Source: Aphrophora alni | Lineage: Eukaryota > Arthropoda > Insecta > Hemiptera > Aphrophoridae | DNA: 64,000 bases | Assembly: GCA_963513935.1 (NCBI GenBank) | Contig: OY740768.1 | Span: 18,971,177-19,035,176 of the forward strand | Reading direction: 5' to 3' | Shown here: positions 47,161-59,134 of the stretch, piece by piece | Layout: each line of letters opens with the position of its first letter | Position numbering within the stretch: the first letter of the stretch is position 1 | The notes under the pieces: generated by a model | What the model was told of the DNA's origin: nothing | What the model saw: the letters and a program-made list of their open reading frames with translations, nothing else | Database searches by the model: none | Made by a program: the position numbers and the translations under genes

Positions 47161-47660
47161 ACTGTTTATTATTTATAATCACAAAACTGAAACTGAAAGT
47201 TTACAAACCAGGAACGACAAAATCCATGACACGTAGAACCAAACTAATCCAAGAGTTGGTCTCGTATCAACGTCGGAACAATGTTTATAAATAGACCCCA
47301 AGCTAACAGTCGCTGGGATCTTGTTTACTCCCAAGACTCACTGACAAACACTTATTCTCTTTTAGCGGGATCCCGCAGAAATTTTTTGATAAATGTCACG
47401 AAAACAACTCACTTTTGAAAAAATCTTGTTAACGTATTTCCTTTTAACTTGCTGTTAATCCTAAGGGCTGTTTTGATAAACTGATTGCTGTAGACTTAAA
47501 TAAACAGCCAACGAAAATATATAATCCGACCAGCTGTTGGGTGCCAACTATCTTAAGATACGATTTAAATGAAGGGAGCCGAATGGGATATGAGACGTGA
47601 AGAGAAACGTGACGTCATTCATGGTGTGTGTGAGGAAGGGAGAGGGGGTATGATTTGTAA
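47161..47660 (-). promoter_or_regulatory. possible promoter/5' region of the 47,160 exon
   Basis: This part upstream of the minus-strand ATG is GC-richer than average and carries a perfect CRE palindrome TGACGTCA at 47,610-47,617. It also has a small palindrome gcgggatcccgc near 47,364. Promoter function is inference from position and composition. Confidence 0.3.
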
Positions 47661-50600
47661 GTGTTCGTATATATGTCAGACAATCTCTCTCTGTCTGTCA
47701 CCCACATAAATATACACAAGCATGCAGTTTGAACCAAGTTTATAACGAAGACATCTCTTAAATTAATTTGGGAATGACAATATTGGTTTTGTGATTTCTT
47801 GACAGCATTAAATGTGCAAAACTAGAACGACACAGTTGTCTAGTCTGAGTAAAGTGACAGCTCTCATAAAAAAAGTGGACACAAAATATATAGTATTTCA
47901 AGCGTGCTAAATTCATTCAACATACAACTTTAAAAAAAATGAAGCTTTAGTTGTTTTATTTTACTTAACAGAAAAAATAATAGTAGTTTTTATACATGTA
48001 TTATTTTTTGGTAATTTGATAAATAATTGTGAAAACATGTGTTTAATATTTGTTGTATAGCAATTTTTAATAACAGTACACACAAGAAGTCTTACTGTAC
48101 TGTAATTGCATACAGACATGCACTGAGTGTATCTAGGCTTTGAGTAGTGGCTGTTATCTATTTAAAACTTAAAGTGAGGGTAAGAGTTTTGCAGTTGACT
48201 AACAATTCAATGTTCTTAGCTTAATCCTCAGATTTTATTAGGCCTTGTTAATTATTATTAAATATATGCCTCACTGTTAATGATTTTGTACTATATTTTA
48301 CATCTGATATTAGGCCTACACATGTTATGTAGTATTTGTTATAAAAATCCGTGCGAAACAGGTTTTGTTATACAATGTATTAATAGGTGTTTTGCTGGTG
48401 ATATCACACGAATTTCATGAGTTACCAATCGTATATAGTAATGCATATTATTTACGTATTCTAACACTGTCAGACCAAATATGACATATTTTAAAACTAA
48501 TTGAACGCATAGGATCAACATATTTTGGTTTAATTATCAGATTATGTTGACAACATTTAGTTTGATGATTATTTATAAATTTTATTGTAAAAAAGGTTGG
48601 ATTAACCATCGTTGGATAATGATTTTAAAACTGCATAAAACATGAAGTTATCAACAAATATTAACTTAATGTTGCCACTATTTTGAAATGTACCTACTGA
48701 TTTTTCTCAAAATCAGTACACATTTTTAGAATACTGGTTCTTTAATTACTCTGTTTATATAAAGTGGAGCTTTTTACATTATGGTCTCTGATTTTGTTAA
48801 GAAACAGTTTTTTTTTTTTTTTTTTTTTTGTTTACAGAAAGATTTTTACTTATATGTTTTCTCTCTCTCGTTGCTGTACTTCTAATTTATCCATGATTGC
48901 GAACTCAAGTCTCATGTTCCATCAGTTTGTCATTTAAATCGTATTTTGAAAGATAGGATGTAAATATCTTTATATTCAAATTCACCCAAAATAGAAACCC
49001 AAATGGATAGATAATTTTTTTATGTGAACTTATGGTGGATAAAATTAAGGTTAAGATAAAAAAAAATGCAATAAACAGGTTATGAGAACCAGTCCCATTA
49101 TGCTGAGAAAGGAATTATTCCAGCTGTTTTGGAGTTTATTGTTAACTTCATCACCATAATTGAATTAATACAAATTTTGTATTAACTTTTTAATTAAAAA
49201 CGTTAATGAAAATGTTATAAACAATAATATAGAAATGTAAATAACCTAGCAGAAATCAAAGCCTATGAAACAACCAAAATATATTAATACCATTCCAATA
49301 ATTTAGTATCCGGTGTTATAAAATCAAAAGTAAAAATCAATTGTGTACGTCTTTGTAGAAGGTCGAATATTTTTAATTCTGCCCTAATGAAATGGATTAA
49401 TGTTTTTGTGAATTGTGATGTTTATAAATCAAACCAATGTGATGAGCTTCAAATAAAAAAATAAATAAAAAAACAATTCCAGCTTGGGAGTAATTTTGAA
49501 ACAACGTCGGTCAGGATTCGTTGTGATTTTTCACGAACACAAATTTTATTTTGTATGTGGTTTGTGCTTCATAATAGTGGTTGTATCATAATACTATTTT
49601 ACTTAAATTTTATTAAAATCAGTCGATCCATTAAAAATCACAAAATAAAATTGTGCTTTGAATTTTGTGTCCAATCAAGTAGATATTATGAATGTCTTCT
49701 TGAAAAAAAAAAAAAAAAAAAAAACAGTTTAAAATGTATGTTTACAGAATATTTGAATTTTTCAAGGATTTGTTGTAAAGTTTCAATTTTTGACTATTTC
49801 TTTTAGTCCGACATATCTGAAATTTCGTTTGGGTTATTATGGGCTTCTTTTTAGAAAATTATTTTAAACCAGAACTTTCAATATCCATTTTATGAAGTTG
49901 ATTTTTCAAATTTTGGTCTTATTGCAGGTTGTCTCAAAAATGACGCCCATATAAATAAATAAATAAACAAAAAATATAAATAAATAACGCCGGGATACTA
50001 TTTCAACATTTGATAAAAAATACGTTAATTTGTTTTGGTGTGTACGTATTTTTTTATAATGTGAACTTTTTTTGTCTGGATGTTTCTCCCTTTCACACAC
50101 CACTCTCCTTCTCTTTTTCTCACGTCCTCGGTTATAAAGTCTTTGATGTGCTGGTTTTGTGATAGTACTAAGTAGTTTATGGATTCTGTGTGGTTTATGA
50201 GAGAGGTTTGAGGTTTGTGTGTAGTTGCATTTACTTTTTGTCGTTTAATAAATAATTTAATAATTATAGTTTTGTTTGTAACTTTAGTTCTGTTCAGTTG
50301 TATCACTTTCTCCCCTATTTCAGTTAATTTTACAACAATTTTAGTTCAATCCATTGTCTGATTTTCTCTGGATTAGGATTTCGGGAAAGCAAAAAGTACT
50401 TCACATGAAGAGCTGGAAATTTAATTATTTTTTATCAATAGATAAAAGTCTCTCTTTAGGCACAACATTTTGAATAAACTGAATTAATATCGTTATGGTT
50501 CATGATTATTATTATTATTAATTTTGGTTTAATCAGAAATATCAAAAGCTCTTATCAAGCAATTTTTAAAAGCAGTTTTTTAAATGTGATATTGTTTACA

Positions 50601-51019
50601 TCTACGTAAAATGTAGTTATGACGCCATAGTTATAACATGCGCTCAAGTAAAATGACTCCATATTGTCTTTAAAATCAAGAAATGGGTCATCGAAAACTG
50701 GAAAGATGTAAGTTTACGGAATTGTTTCCATTATGCATTGTGCATATCTAGGTCAAGTTCTTACTATAGTATAGGGATTATAACGTGTTTGGGATATGTA
50801 ACCGACACTATGTAGCCTACACAGGATCTTTTAAGAAATCGTTAAATATTGTATATATAAATCTTTTCGTAATTTATAAATACATTTTAATAATCAAATA
50901 AATAATTGATGACCTCATAAATACCGGAAAAACGAAGAATTGAAATTTATATTTGGTTGGAAAGCATTGATTGAATAATTATTAATATCTTTAGAGAAAA
51001 TACAATAAAAATACTTTGT

Positions 51020-51100
51020 TTTACAGTAAGGTTTCATTTGGACATTTCGTCAACACAGAGACATCTTCAGGTGTTGTTGATTAAAAATTTTAAACGTTAC
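51020..51100 (-). mobile_element. Penelope-like 3' tail repeat (copy 10)
   Basis: The minus strand reads CCTGAAGATGTCTCTGTGTT then GACGAAATGTCC, the CTGANGA - short hairpin - GAAA arrangement of the other copies. Flanks are AT-rich with no coding remnant. Confidence 0.5.
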
Positions 51101-51727
51101 ACGAATTTTAATATTGTGAGTACGAGTGTGGCAATTCCAAGGTACTTAGCTGGATGTAGGTACACCTTTCTTCATGTAGTCTTGAGTTAGATTCCTCTTT
51201 TTTTTATCAGATTTTTCTTGACTTATTCTGGTTCTGACACTATTAGAATATTCGAGGGCTTATTTTATGCTTTTCTTCTTTACTTAAGGTTATGTTGCCC
51301 GACAGGTTTTTCACCTTTAAATCACACATAAGACAAATACTTGATATATAATATACAGTATGTTACAAAAGTGCCGGACCGGTTCAATAACTTGAAAAAC
51401 TAAAAAGATAGAAAAAAGATATTTTATATTTGCCTTCTGGTGATTAAAAACTACTTTTTGGCAAATGATACATTTTTACCTATTTACTAAAAATAGGGGT
51501 TTTGTAAACTCAATAATTTTGCAACTCAATAATCTACATGTAAACCCCCATCGAATGACCCTTCATGTTACAGGACCTATAAAATACAACTTTACAAATT
51601 ATAGGTATAAATATATGAAACAGCTATTTTACTTTATTTATTTCATTCACAATTAATTTGAAGGCGAGAAAATGAGATCTAAATATATTAAAAAAACGTA
51701 ATGTTGTAATCATAAAAATTATTACTG

Positions 51728-51730
<3 letters not shown>

Positions 51731-51764
<34 letters not shown>
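51731..51764 (+). repeat. poly(A) tract
   Basis: About 34 A residues. It could be the tail of an old retroposed sequence, but no recognisable body lies upstream. Confidence 0.7.
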
Positions 51765-51765
<1 letters not shown>

Positions 51766-53533
51766 AGACTCACACTACAGGGTGTGTAAAGAAATTTGAA
51801 TGATTATTTTAATTGTATTAAATACCAATCCATTATGGTTTAGAGCAAGTTAAAACTGATAATTCCCAAAAAGTGTCCAGATTGGTGTTTAATTATTTTA
51901 AAAAGAATCTTTAACTACGTTTTTTGTTAAAGTGGAAAGCCCACTAAAACCAACACTTCTCGAAATCTACTGTTGCACTTGTTGATATGTTTTGATCCCG
52001 TATTCGTCATTTAATTGTGAATGAAATGAATAAAGTATAATAGCCGTTTCAAATATTTGAATAGATAGGAGTAAGATATCGACACCTAGTTGACGTGTAA
52101 AAGTTTGAAGATGACCGTACGTATACGAAACGATCTGATCAAACTTATTAACTAAGTTAAGTATTCTAAGCATCTCAAATATTATTTTAAAATTGATATA
52201 ATAATTGTCTAAATTATAGATTATATGTAGTTGAGATTTATTTCAATCGGTAAATCATTTATTTGGTCACATGAAACATGTTTGTATTGACTTAAAATTT
52301 TGATTAGGGTGATTAAAAAAATTCAAGTTGAGTTTTATTAAATGGCAAAATATGATGATGAGTAGTTCAAGGTAATTGTTTTGTGAACAGAATAATAAGA
52401 ACAGTGTTTTTTAATCTGATATTTAAAACAAGTTACGAATTTTTTTAGTAAAGGTAAAACCTGTATTGGACAATTTTCAAGATTTATTATTATTTTCTTT
52501 TAACTAGTAGCAGATATTAAAAAAACATTTTCTTCCGATCACTTTTTTTAATTCTGTCACTTGAAATATGTTTTTGAGAACCCAAAATCATTAGGCATTT
52601 GAATTTTTTGAAATTACAAAGTACGGTATATGACACATTAATTACACTTTTAACAGTAGGCCTAACAGTTATAAAACAAAATTACAGTTGTGTTTAGTGT
52701 CTTTTGAAATGATATACTGGATGGCATTCTTTGAATTAGGAAAAAAATCGATTTAATTTTTGCAGAGAACAAAACTTTGTTACTTCATCTACAAAAATAG
52801 GTTTTTGTTGGGGAAATAGTTGAAGTAGTTATTTATATAGTTGAAACATCTTCAAATATTTCGCTATGATTTAGAAAGTAACAAATATATTTCGTACATT
52901 TATCACACCTGATATATACAGAGCATCTATGTAGTATATGGAGAGAATATAGGAGTTGATTTGTTACGGAATAATAAGGAAAAAGTTACTTCGTTTTTCG
53001 TCTGTCGTTATGTTTTTTTGTTGTTTTTGTTTAAACAAATGCTTTACACCTTAAATAAACATAAATAATCTATAGCACTCACTTTATCGAGAACTAATTG
53101 GATAAGGAAAATGTATCATTACGGTATTCCTTACAGTTACCTAGAAAGTAAAATGAGTGAAAATATATTTGTATCACGTGTATTATTTCCAAAATGTTGA
53201 AGGATAAAGACGGAGGAATAAGGTAAAGCTAGGTTATGTTTTTATATGACATATAGCATTTTGCTACGCATTAATCTAATTATTCTATCATCAAATTTAC
53301 TATAATATTTGATGACGTTGTAAGAGACGCTCAGGTTTAGTATTAACATATCTCCTTCCCTATCATTAAAAAAAATCCAATTCATCTTTGTATATCCTCT
53401 AGTAAAAATTAAACAATCTTAAACCGTTTATGTTGATATATTGAAGTTCGCTAAAATAAAATATTACAAATTATCTAAAAACACTAATTCCAACATTTGT
53501 ATACTTGGACAGACATCGTACAAAAATAGTCTC

Positions 53534-53541
53534 TGACGTCA
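53534..53541. promoter_or_regulatory. CRE/ATF-type palindrome
   Basis: Perfect TGACGTCA. Function is inference. Confidence 0.25.
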
Positions 53542-54626
53542 CAAGACGATGACGATGATGTTTCATCAATGAGTTCCAATGTAAACAGAAACCACCACGC
53601 AAGCTTTACTCCTACTAAATTGCAGCTGTTATTGAATTATTTTCATAAACATTCTTTTATTATTGCAACGATTTAAACATATGTCTCAAGATTTAATCAA
53701 AACAACTACAAATAGTGTTCATTTTGGAATTAAATATATTAATTATTCAAAAGTTACCTTTGATGTGGTATATTGGTAATTACGTTATTAACTAATGAAT
53801 TATCGAAACATGTTTCGAAAATTCTGGTTTTGAAAATTTATTTTGTTCTCCACAGATTATGAGAAAATAACCAGATTCTACTTTGTACCTACAAGTCTGT
53901 GATTATCCCTCAATCTGTGATATTTTTTCTCCTCTCTACATTTCTCGTGCTTGTTTTGCTTACTCATTTTATCCTATATATCCTGCTCTCCCTTATCTCT
54001 CAGTCAACTCTTCTTCAATGATTTGATGAGTTAAATTATACACTATCGATAAAAATGGCTTAAATAGACTCTCTACTATTTTCCATTCTCATTACACCCG
54101 TATCCAAACCAACCAAGATTACAGGTTCCAATGTTATCCATCATACCCTCTTCGATATTCACTCGTTCCCTGATCAAATTATTATTCACATGATCAAGTT
54201 AGGGTATTCTGCACGATCTTTTCAGGAAATCCATCTCAACCACTTAAATTTTCACTTAGTTGTTTCTTTGATGTATAAATTAAAATTGACTGTAAAATCG
54301 ATTCTTACAATATTATTTTGATGTTCATTCTCATTTAATTTCTCATTTTATAAAATTTGTTCGAATTTGAATATAAAGACAATCGAATATATGGGAAAAA
54401 ACAAAAACAAACAAACAAAAACGGATTTTTATAGGTTCTGATTCGAAACATATTCACTGTTTCATAAAATATTTTATTAAAAGAAATATCTTTTTACACT
54501 CAATAAAAAAAAAAAAAAAAAACGCAATTTTTGAGAACAAACAGTTTATTTGTAACAAACCGAAATTTTAATGACAAATAATTTCAATTTTTTGATGTAC
54601 ACGTCTTCGTGGCACTGAACTACAAG

Positions 54627-54710
54627 AGACATGTCCAATCTTGAACGATGGACACATCTCGTGTAATCCAGCGACAACAAACACTTCTGTTACACCATGC
54701 TTGTATATCT
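54627..54710 (+). CDS. candidate sushi/CCP-like exon
   Basis: Between an acceptor (ctacaag) and a donor (gtaata) lie 84 nt with phase 1 at both ends, the usual phase of sushi exons. The open frame reads TCPILNDGHISCN, then PATTNTSVTPCLYI, and the codon completed by the next exon could supply another Cys. The pattern C-P-x-L-x-x-G-x-x-x-C...C-x-Y-x-C resembles a complement control (sushi) module of secreted or membrane receptors. The acceptor has a weak pyrimidine tract, Trp and the terminal Gly are not visible in this piece, and no other sushi exon was found nearby. A chance or pseudogene exon is therefore possible. Confidence 0.35.
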
Positions 54711-56326
54711 GTAATAAAGACTTAAGCACTTAAATGTCAAATTGTTACAAATAAATTGTCTGTTGTGTAGATCTGTGTTTAATTTCATTTAGTGATTCAA
54801 GTTTCCACTATTTTTGCTTTCTTCACGTGAATGTCGTATAGGGACGTTTTTAGCATTTGTGAAACAAAGTGTAAAAGTTGAAAAATAAATTAAAGTTGGC
54901 TCAATTGATAGTTGTAGACAGATGTACCGTAAAGCGTAAAAGTAGGATTTGGGTGAAAACTAAATATATAAGTAAATATAAAGGTCGATATTTATTAAAT
55001 TGTTAATGATAAAGACAATATACAGTCATTTAGAGTTAATAAAAACTCAATACTGGAATTAATTCCAAAATATATGATTATAAGTAAACATTAAAATTCT
55101 TTAACTAAGGGAATATTGCCGAGCAACCTTGGGGTATGAGCATTTGAATGGTATGATTAAAAAAAAAGAATTGAACAATTAATGTAATAAATTTGAAACA
55201 ATTTTAGTTGTGTATTATTTTATTGTTCAAATAATAATGATTGGAAAGTTTGTAATTATTAATTTAAATGGAACTCGGAGGGTTTGTGACCATGAATAAT
55301 GTGTTGTAGAATAAGGTTTTATTTTGTAATATTAGCCTACTATTTTATATGTATTGATAACAGATTTGAATTTAGATAGTATACTTGAAATAAAACATAA
55401 GTTATTATTATTATTATAACGTAATAAAGATGTAAATGGTTCGTTACAGGCAATATCTACTTTTAGTAAATTGAAATCTTCACAATATCGAAGTAAGACC
55501 TTTTGTAAACACGTCGTAAGAAACTAGTCCTTATCAAGAAATGAACTGTTGGTTTGGGAGTTTTAAAAAGAAATTAAAATTTATCTGTGTTGAATGAACA
55601 ACTAATGATGGCTGCGATATAGGGAAAATTGATCCCCATCCATTCTGATACCTGTGGTAAACTTAATGAGATTCTAGTTACTATACAAAATAAGACAGTT
55701 AATATTGTGAATAGACATAGAAGAACTACGCATAGGTTTACACAAAGCTAATCAAGATTTAAGACTTTCACAGCAGTTGTAAAATATCTCTCTGGGCATT
55801 TATTTCTAGTGCCAACACTCGAACAATATTTCAATGGGCTCTCTGAAGGGATAATTTGTTTCCAGAAGAACCGAGTGCGTACTTGCAAGACTTGATGAAT
55901 GCAGCTGTCAGCAATGCTGACTTATGTTCTTGTAACATATCTGTACTGATTATGAAATTTATTTACTTTATTTCATATAAATTTTAATTGTCAATCACAC
56001 GCTTTGACGTAAACGAAATCGGCAAACAATATTTTATACGGTATTTACTATTAAAATTACAAAGATAATGTGTTCAATTTATCAGCAATTATAATTTTTC
56101 CTCTAGAAATAATATAAGAACGAACATACAATTACATAATTAAATTTCAACGAATATTGTGAAATTCAACTGGTAATGAAACGTTATTCAAATATTGATG
56201 TGTGAGATAGCTAAATCAAGTTTATAAATGAGAGACTTTCTCATAAAATATATTACTACTTTCTATTTCTTCATGTTGCTTTTTATACACATGTATCTTT
56301 TAATAATAAAGCTGTAATTTATACAG
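54711..56326. other. AT-rich stretch with a decayed coding-like patch
   Basis: Around 55,620-55,930 several plus frames are locally open (for example KLNEILVTIQNKTVNIVNRH, then FKTFTAVVKYLSGHLFLVP, then DNLFPEEPSAYLQDLMNAA). They are broken by stops and not in one frame, which suggests a dead transposon or pseudogene that I cannot name. Elsewhere nothing is supportable. Confidence 0.35.
56207..56238 (+). repeat. 32-bp direct repeat, left copy
   Basis: Begins atagctaaatcaagtttata and is identical to 56,566-56,597. The two copies lie on either side of the WDR59-like exon. Confidence 0.9.
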
Positions 56327-56420
56327 ACTCGATGAAGCCAATATATCTCTCTATGATGAGTATAAACTAGCCTATGCAGAGATCCTACATAGATGGTATT
56401 TATTAGATACACGAGCTCAG
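56327..56420 (+). CDS. WDR59: internal exon of a WDR59-like gene (GATOR2 complex)
   Basis: Between acceptor atttatacag and donor gtatgt there are 94 nt. The first base completes a codon. The next 31 codons read LDEANISLYDEYKLAYAEIL then HRWYLLDTRAQ and end in phase 0. This matches the conserved block of WDR59 just before its C-terminal zinc/RING-like region (pattern LD...Y/F-D-x-x-K-x-x-Y-x-EIL-x-RW-x-L-x-x-x-RA). WDR59 is a subunit of GATOR2, which relieves GATOR1 inhibition of TORC1 at the lysosome when amino acids are sufficient. The usual Gly after RW is Tyr here. No other WDR59 exon was recognised in the window. The WD-repeat exons would lie upstream on the plus strand and the RING-like exons beyond the window or in undetected pieces. 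A retained intact frame and good splice sites favour a live gene. Confidence 0.7.
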
Positions 56421-56565
56421 GTATGTTGCATTACATTACATTATTTTCATCTCTGTAAATCTTATAAAGCTATATAATTATTTTGTAATGAAAGAAACCT
56501 AATCTGTTCACGATTTTGGGAATATCCATTGCATTCTTACATTTTATACAATTGGGAAAATTCAT

Positions 56566-56597
56566 ATAGCTAAATCAAGTTTATAAATGAGAGACTT
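56566..56597 (+). repeat. 32-bp direct repeat, right copy
   Basis: Exact copy of 56,207-56,238, 359 bp downstream. Confidence 0.9.
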
Positions 56598-59058
56598 CTT
56601 TAATATTTACTTTTAAAACCATGTTTTAAATATTTTGCTTTATTACTAGTAGATAAGGTTAAACTGGGTTCAGTATAAATGGTTTTTTAAATTTCAAGTC
56701 AAAAATTTGTTGATGTAAAATAATTTTAACACTCATTAAATTGAAAATATTATGGTCTTGTACTTTTTTCAAGACATTTATGTCTGTAAAATATTATCTT
56801 TAGATTTTAATTCTTTCAAATTTTTTCATCAGGATTCAGTTTACGAAGTAAATAGTAACTTAAGTATTCACAAATAATTGGTCGTCTGATTTTTGAGTGA
56901 TCTTCACGTTTCACGGTTTTAGGAAACAGAACAAGTTAGATTTCGTTCGTTCGTCGTCGTTGTAAATAATAAGCATGACAGCACTCAGTAAAATTAAGAT
57001 ATGAACATTACATTTAGTGTAGGAGACTATATTTCATATAGAACCCTATCGAAAGTTAAGCCAGTTAACATAAAAAAATGTTTATGTGGCGGGCGGACAT
57101 TAAAAAGATTTTTTAAATATCTCGTTTCTTATTCCACTATAAATAAATTAGAAACAAAGTTGCAGATTAAAATTTTTCAAGTAATAATGTAATTTCGAAA
57201 CTTGATCGCGCAAGTAAATGTGTTTTTTGAATAGTTATGAGATCTTGTAGGGCCGAACGTAGCGAGTAGAGGGTCTTTGACATCTGTACAGCTTCGAAGC
57301 GCGTGAGCGTAGAAATACTGACACGAGAGAAGCGAGTGGAAACGTTTTAATATAAACACATTTACGTGACTCTTTAGGATATAGCCAACGTTAAGAAATA
57401 ACGATATGCGTAAAGTTTGAGAGGTTCAGACAACATGTGAAACTTATCTTACCCAACTGGGTAAAGACCCCTTGATCTACCAATACAATTTAACATTTTC
57501 TACAAGGCCCATGAAATTAAATTTTACATTTAGGAAACCTAGCTACGTAAACCTTACTAGGTATCTAAAAACTTCAATATTGAGGTAGAACCTCAATATA
57601 TATGTATTGTATATGTATTACTTATTTGAACAGTAGCTTAATAAATAAATTTTTTTTAGGAAATCTGTTTGTAATATGATGAAGCTGAGTTAGTAGCACG
57701 ATTGTTCCCATCAACTTGTTTTCAGTTTGACGGGAGATGAGTTAAAGTCTAAAAAAATAACTACAAATATTTCTTCAATAGGGTTTACCTAATAGGTTTA
57801 CTCAGAAACAACTGGCTTGAGACTAAATATCTACATCTAATGTCTAATTAACTAAGCGGTATATAAAATATAATTTATTTGAAACCGAACTCATAAAGTG
57901 GCGCAGTATAATGTCGTAGTCTACATGTTGAACTGCGAATGTAATTAAGGAGAGTGTTTTCGTCGTTGCGATTAGGTAACCCGCCACACCCTCTTTGCTA
58001 TACCCCTGCAACACGCGCGTTTGTCACTGGTATGTCTATATATATACCTGTGAGATTATTATATAGAAGATGTACGCCTCTCACAAATGTAATTAGACTT
58101 TCAAAGCTTAGAAAATTAGGTTATGAATTTGAGAGCATCGTTAAACGTTATTCATTATTTTTCTTTTTTTATTCACAGTTGTTTAAAGAAGAGCTCGGTC
58201 ATAATTTCTTTATATAAAAAGGAAGAAAACAATATAAAATGAATATCCGCAACCCTTGAATATCAATAGCGTTAGGTTTGGAAGCGAGAGAGAGAGAGGT
58301 CTAAACAAAGACTATGAGAAGAAATGTGTACATCCGCTAACACACCTCGGAATTGCAACGCCTTACTCACTATAAGCGAGCCCCTTAAGGTTGGTTTTCT
58401 CTCTTTCTTTATATTATCATTTTCTATATTGGAAGGATTAAAAGAGCGATCTAAAGATTCTAATTCACTCCACAATCTCTCACTCCCTGTACTATGCGTA
58501 CCATAGCCGAAAGGTGAGACCTTCGAGAGATCGGACTTCGGTAAATTCAGTATTTTTTATTTCTTGCATGATTTTCGTTCACATTACTTAAAGGGGATAA
58601 AGTTTGGGATTGGGAGCGGTGAGGGGGCTACACTCTGTTTCTATTTACTATAGATGGAAAAACAAATCAAAAGTATAATTAAAAAATTACTGTTACGGTT
58701 ATATTTTCAAAATATAGGAAGGGGAAGGGAGCAAAGAAAACGAGGATGGTAAAACGAAATGGGAAAAAGGACAGCGAAAAGCGAAAGTTAAAGGGGGGAA
58801 GTGAAAGAAACTAAGTGAAAATTTTGTGTTTAAACTTTCAAAATACATGAAAGTACTGAGTTTAGTAAAAAATAAAACTATACTTTAGTTTAATAGATCA
58901 TGTCTGAGTTTCTCATATTTATGTATATCATCTTAGATCAGGTGACATCTTTAAATTATGTCAATTACTTTGAAAATAGTATTTTGTTTTGGGGTTTACT
59001 AATATAACTAAAACATGATTTTTGTAGTGTAAGGAAATAAAATATAAATACAAATTGT
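56598..59058. other. AT-rich stretch with a GC-richer island
   Basis: About 57,240-57,310 and 57,890-58,520 are GC-richer with CpGs (for example cgtcgttgcgattaggtaac). Overlapping open frames exist on both strands near 58,270-58,510. None has a recognisable domain. The region would be intron if the WDR59-like gene continues downstream. Confidence 0.4.
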
Positions 59059-59134
59059 GTTATAATCGGTTTAGTTGTTTTAAGCTGTAGAGACCATCGT
59101 CTCTACAGCTTAAAACAACTAAACCGATTATAAC
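59059..59134. repeat. perfect 36-bp inverted repeat with 4-nt loop
   Basis: Arms 59,059-59,094 and 59,099-59,134 pair at all 36 positions around the loop catc. The arm starts gttataatcggtttagttg and ends gctgtagagac. The loop is too short and the stem too perfect for a typical animal pre-miRNA. A foldback repeat or a recent palindromic duplication fits better. Confidence 0.95.

Larger units (their letters stand above)
47661..54626. other. AT-rich non-coding stretch
   Basis: Seven kilobases without a supportable gene. It contains homopolymers (T20 near 48,810; A20 near 49,707; A34 near 51,731), a possible tail-like repeat at 51,044-51,070, repeat ends near 51,352 and 51,778, and a CRE palindrome at 53,534-53,541. 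Confidence 0.5.

Noticed and set aside
59059..59134. microRNA precursor
   Set aside because: A 4-nt loop and perfect pairing are atypical for an animal pre-miRNA.
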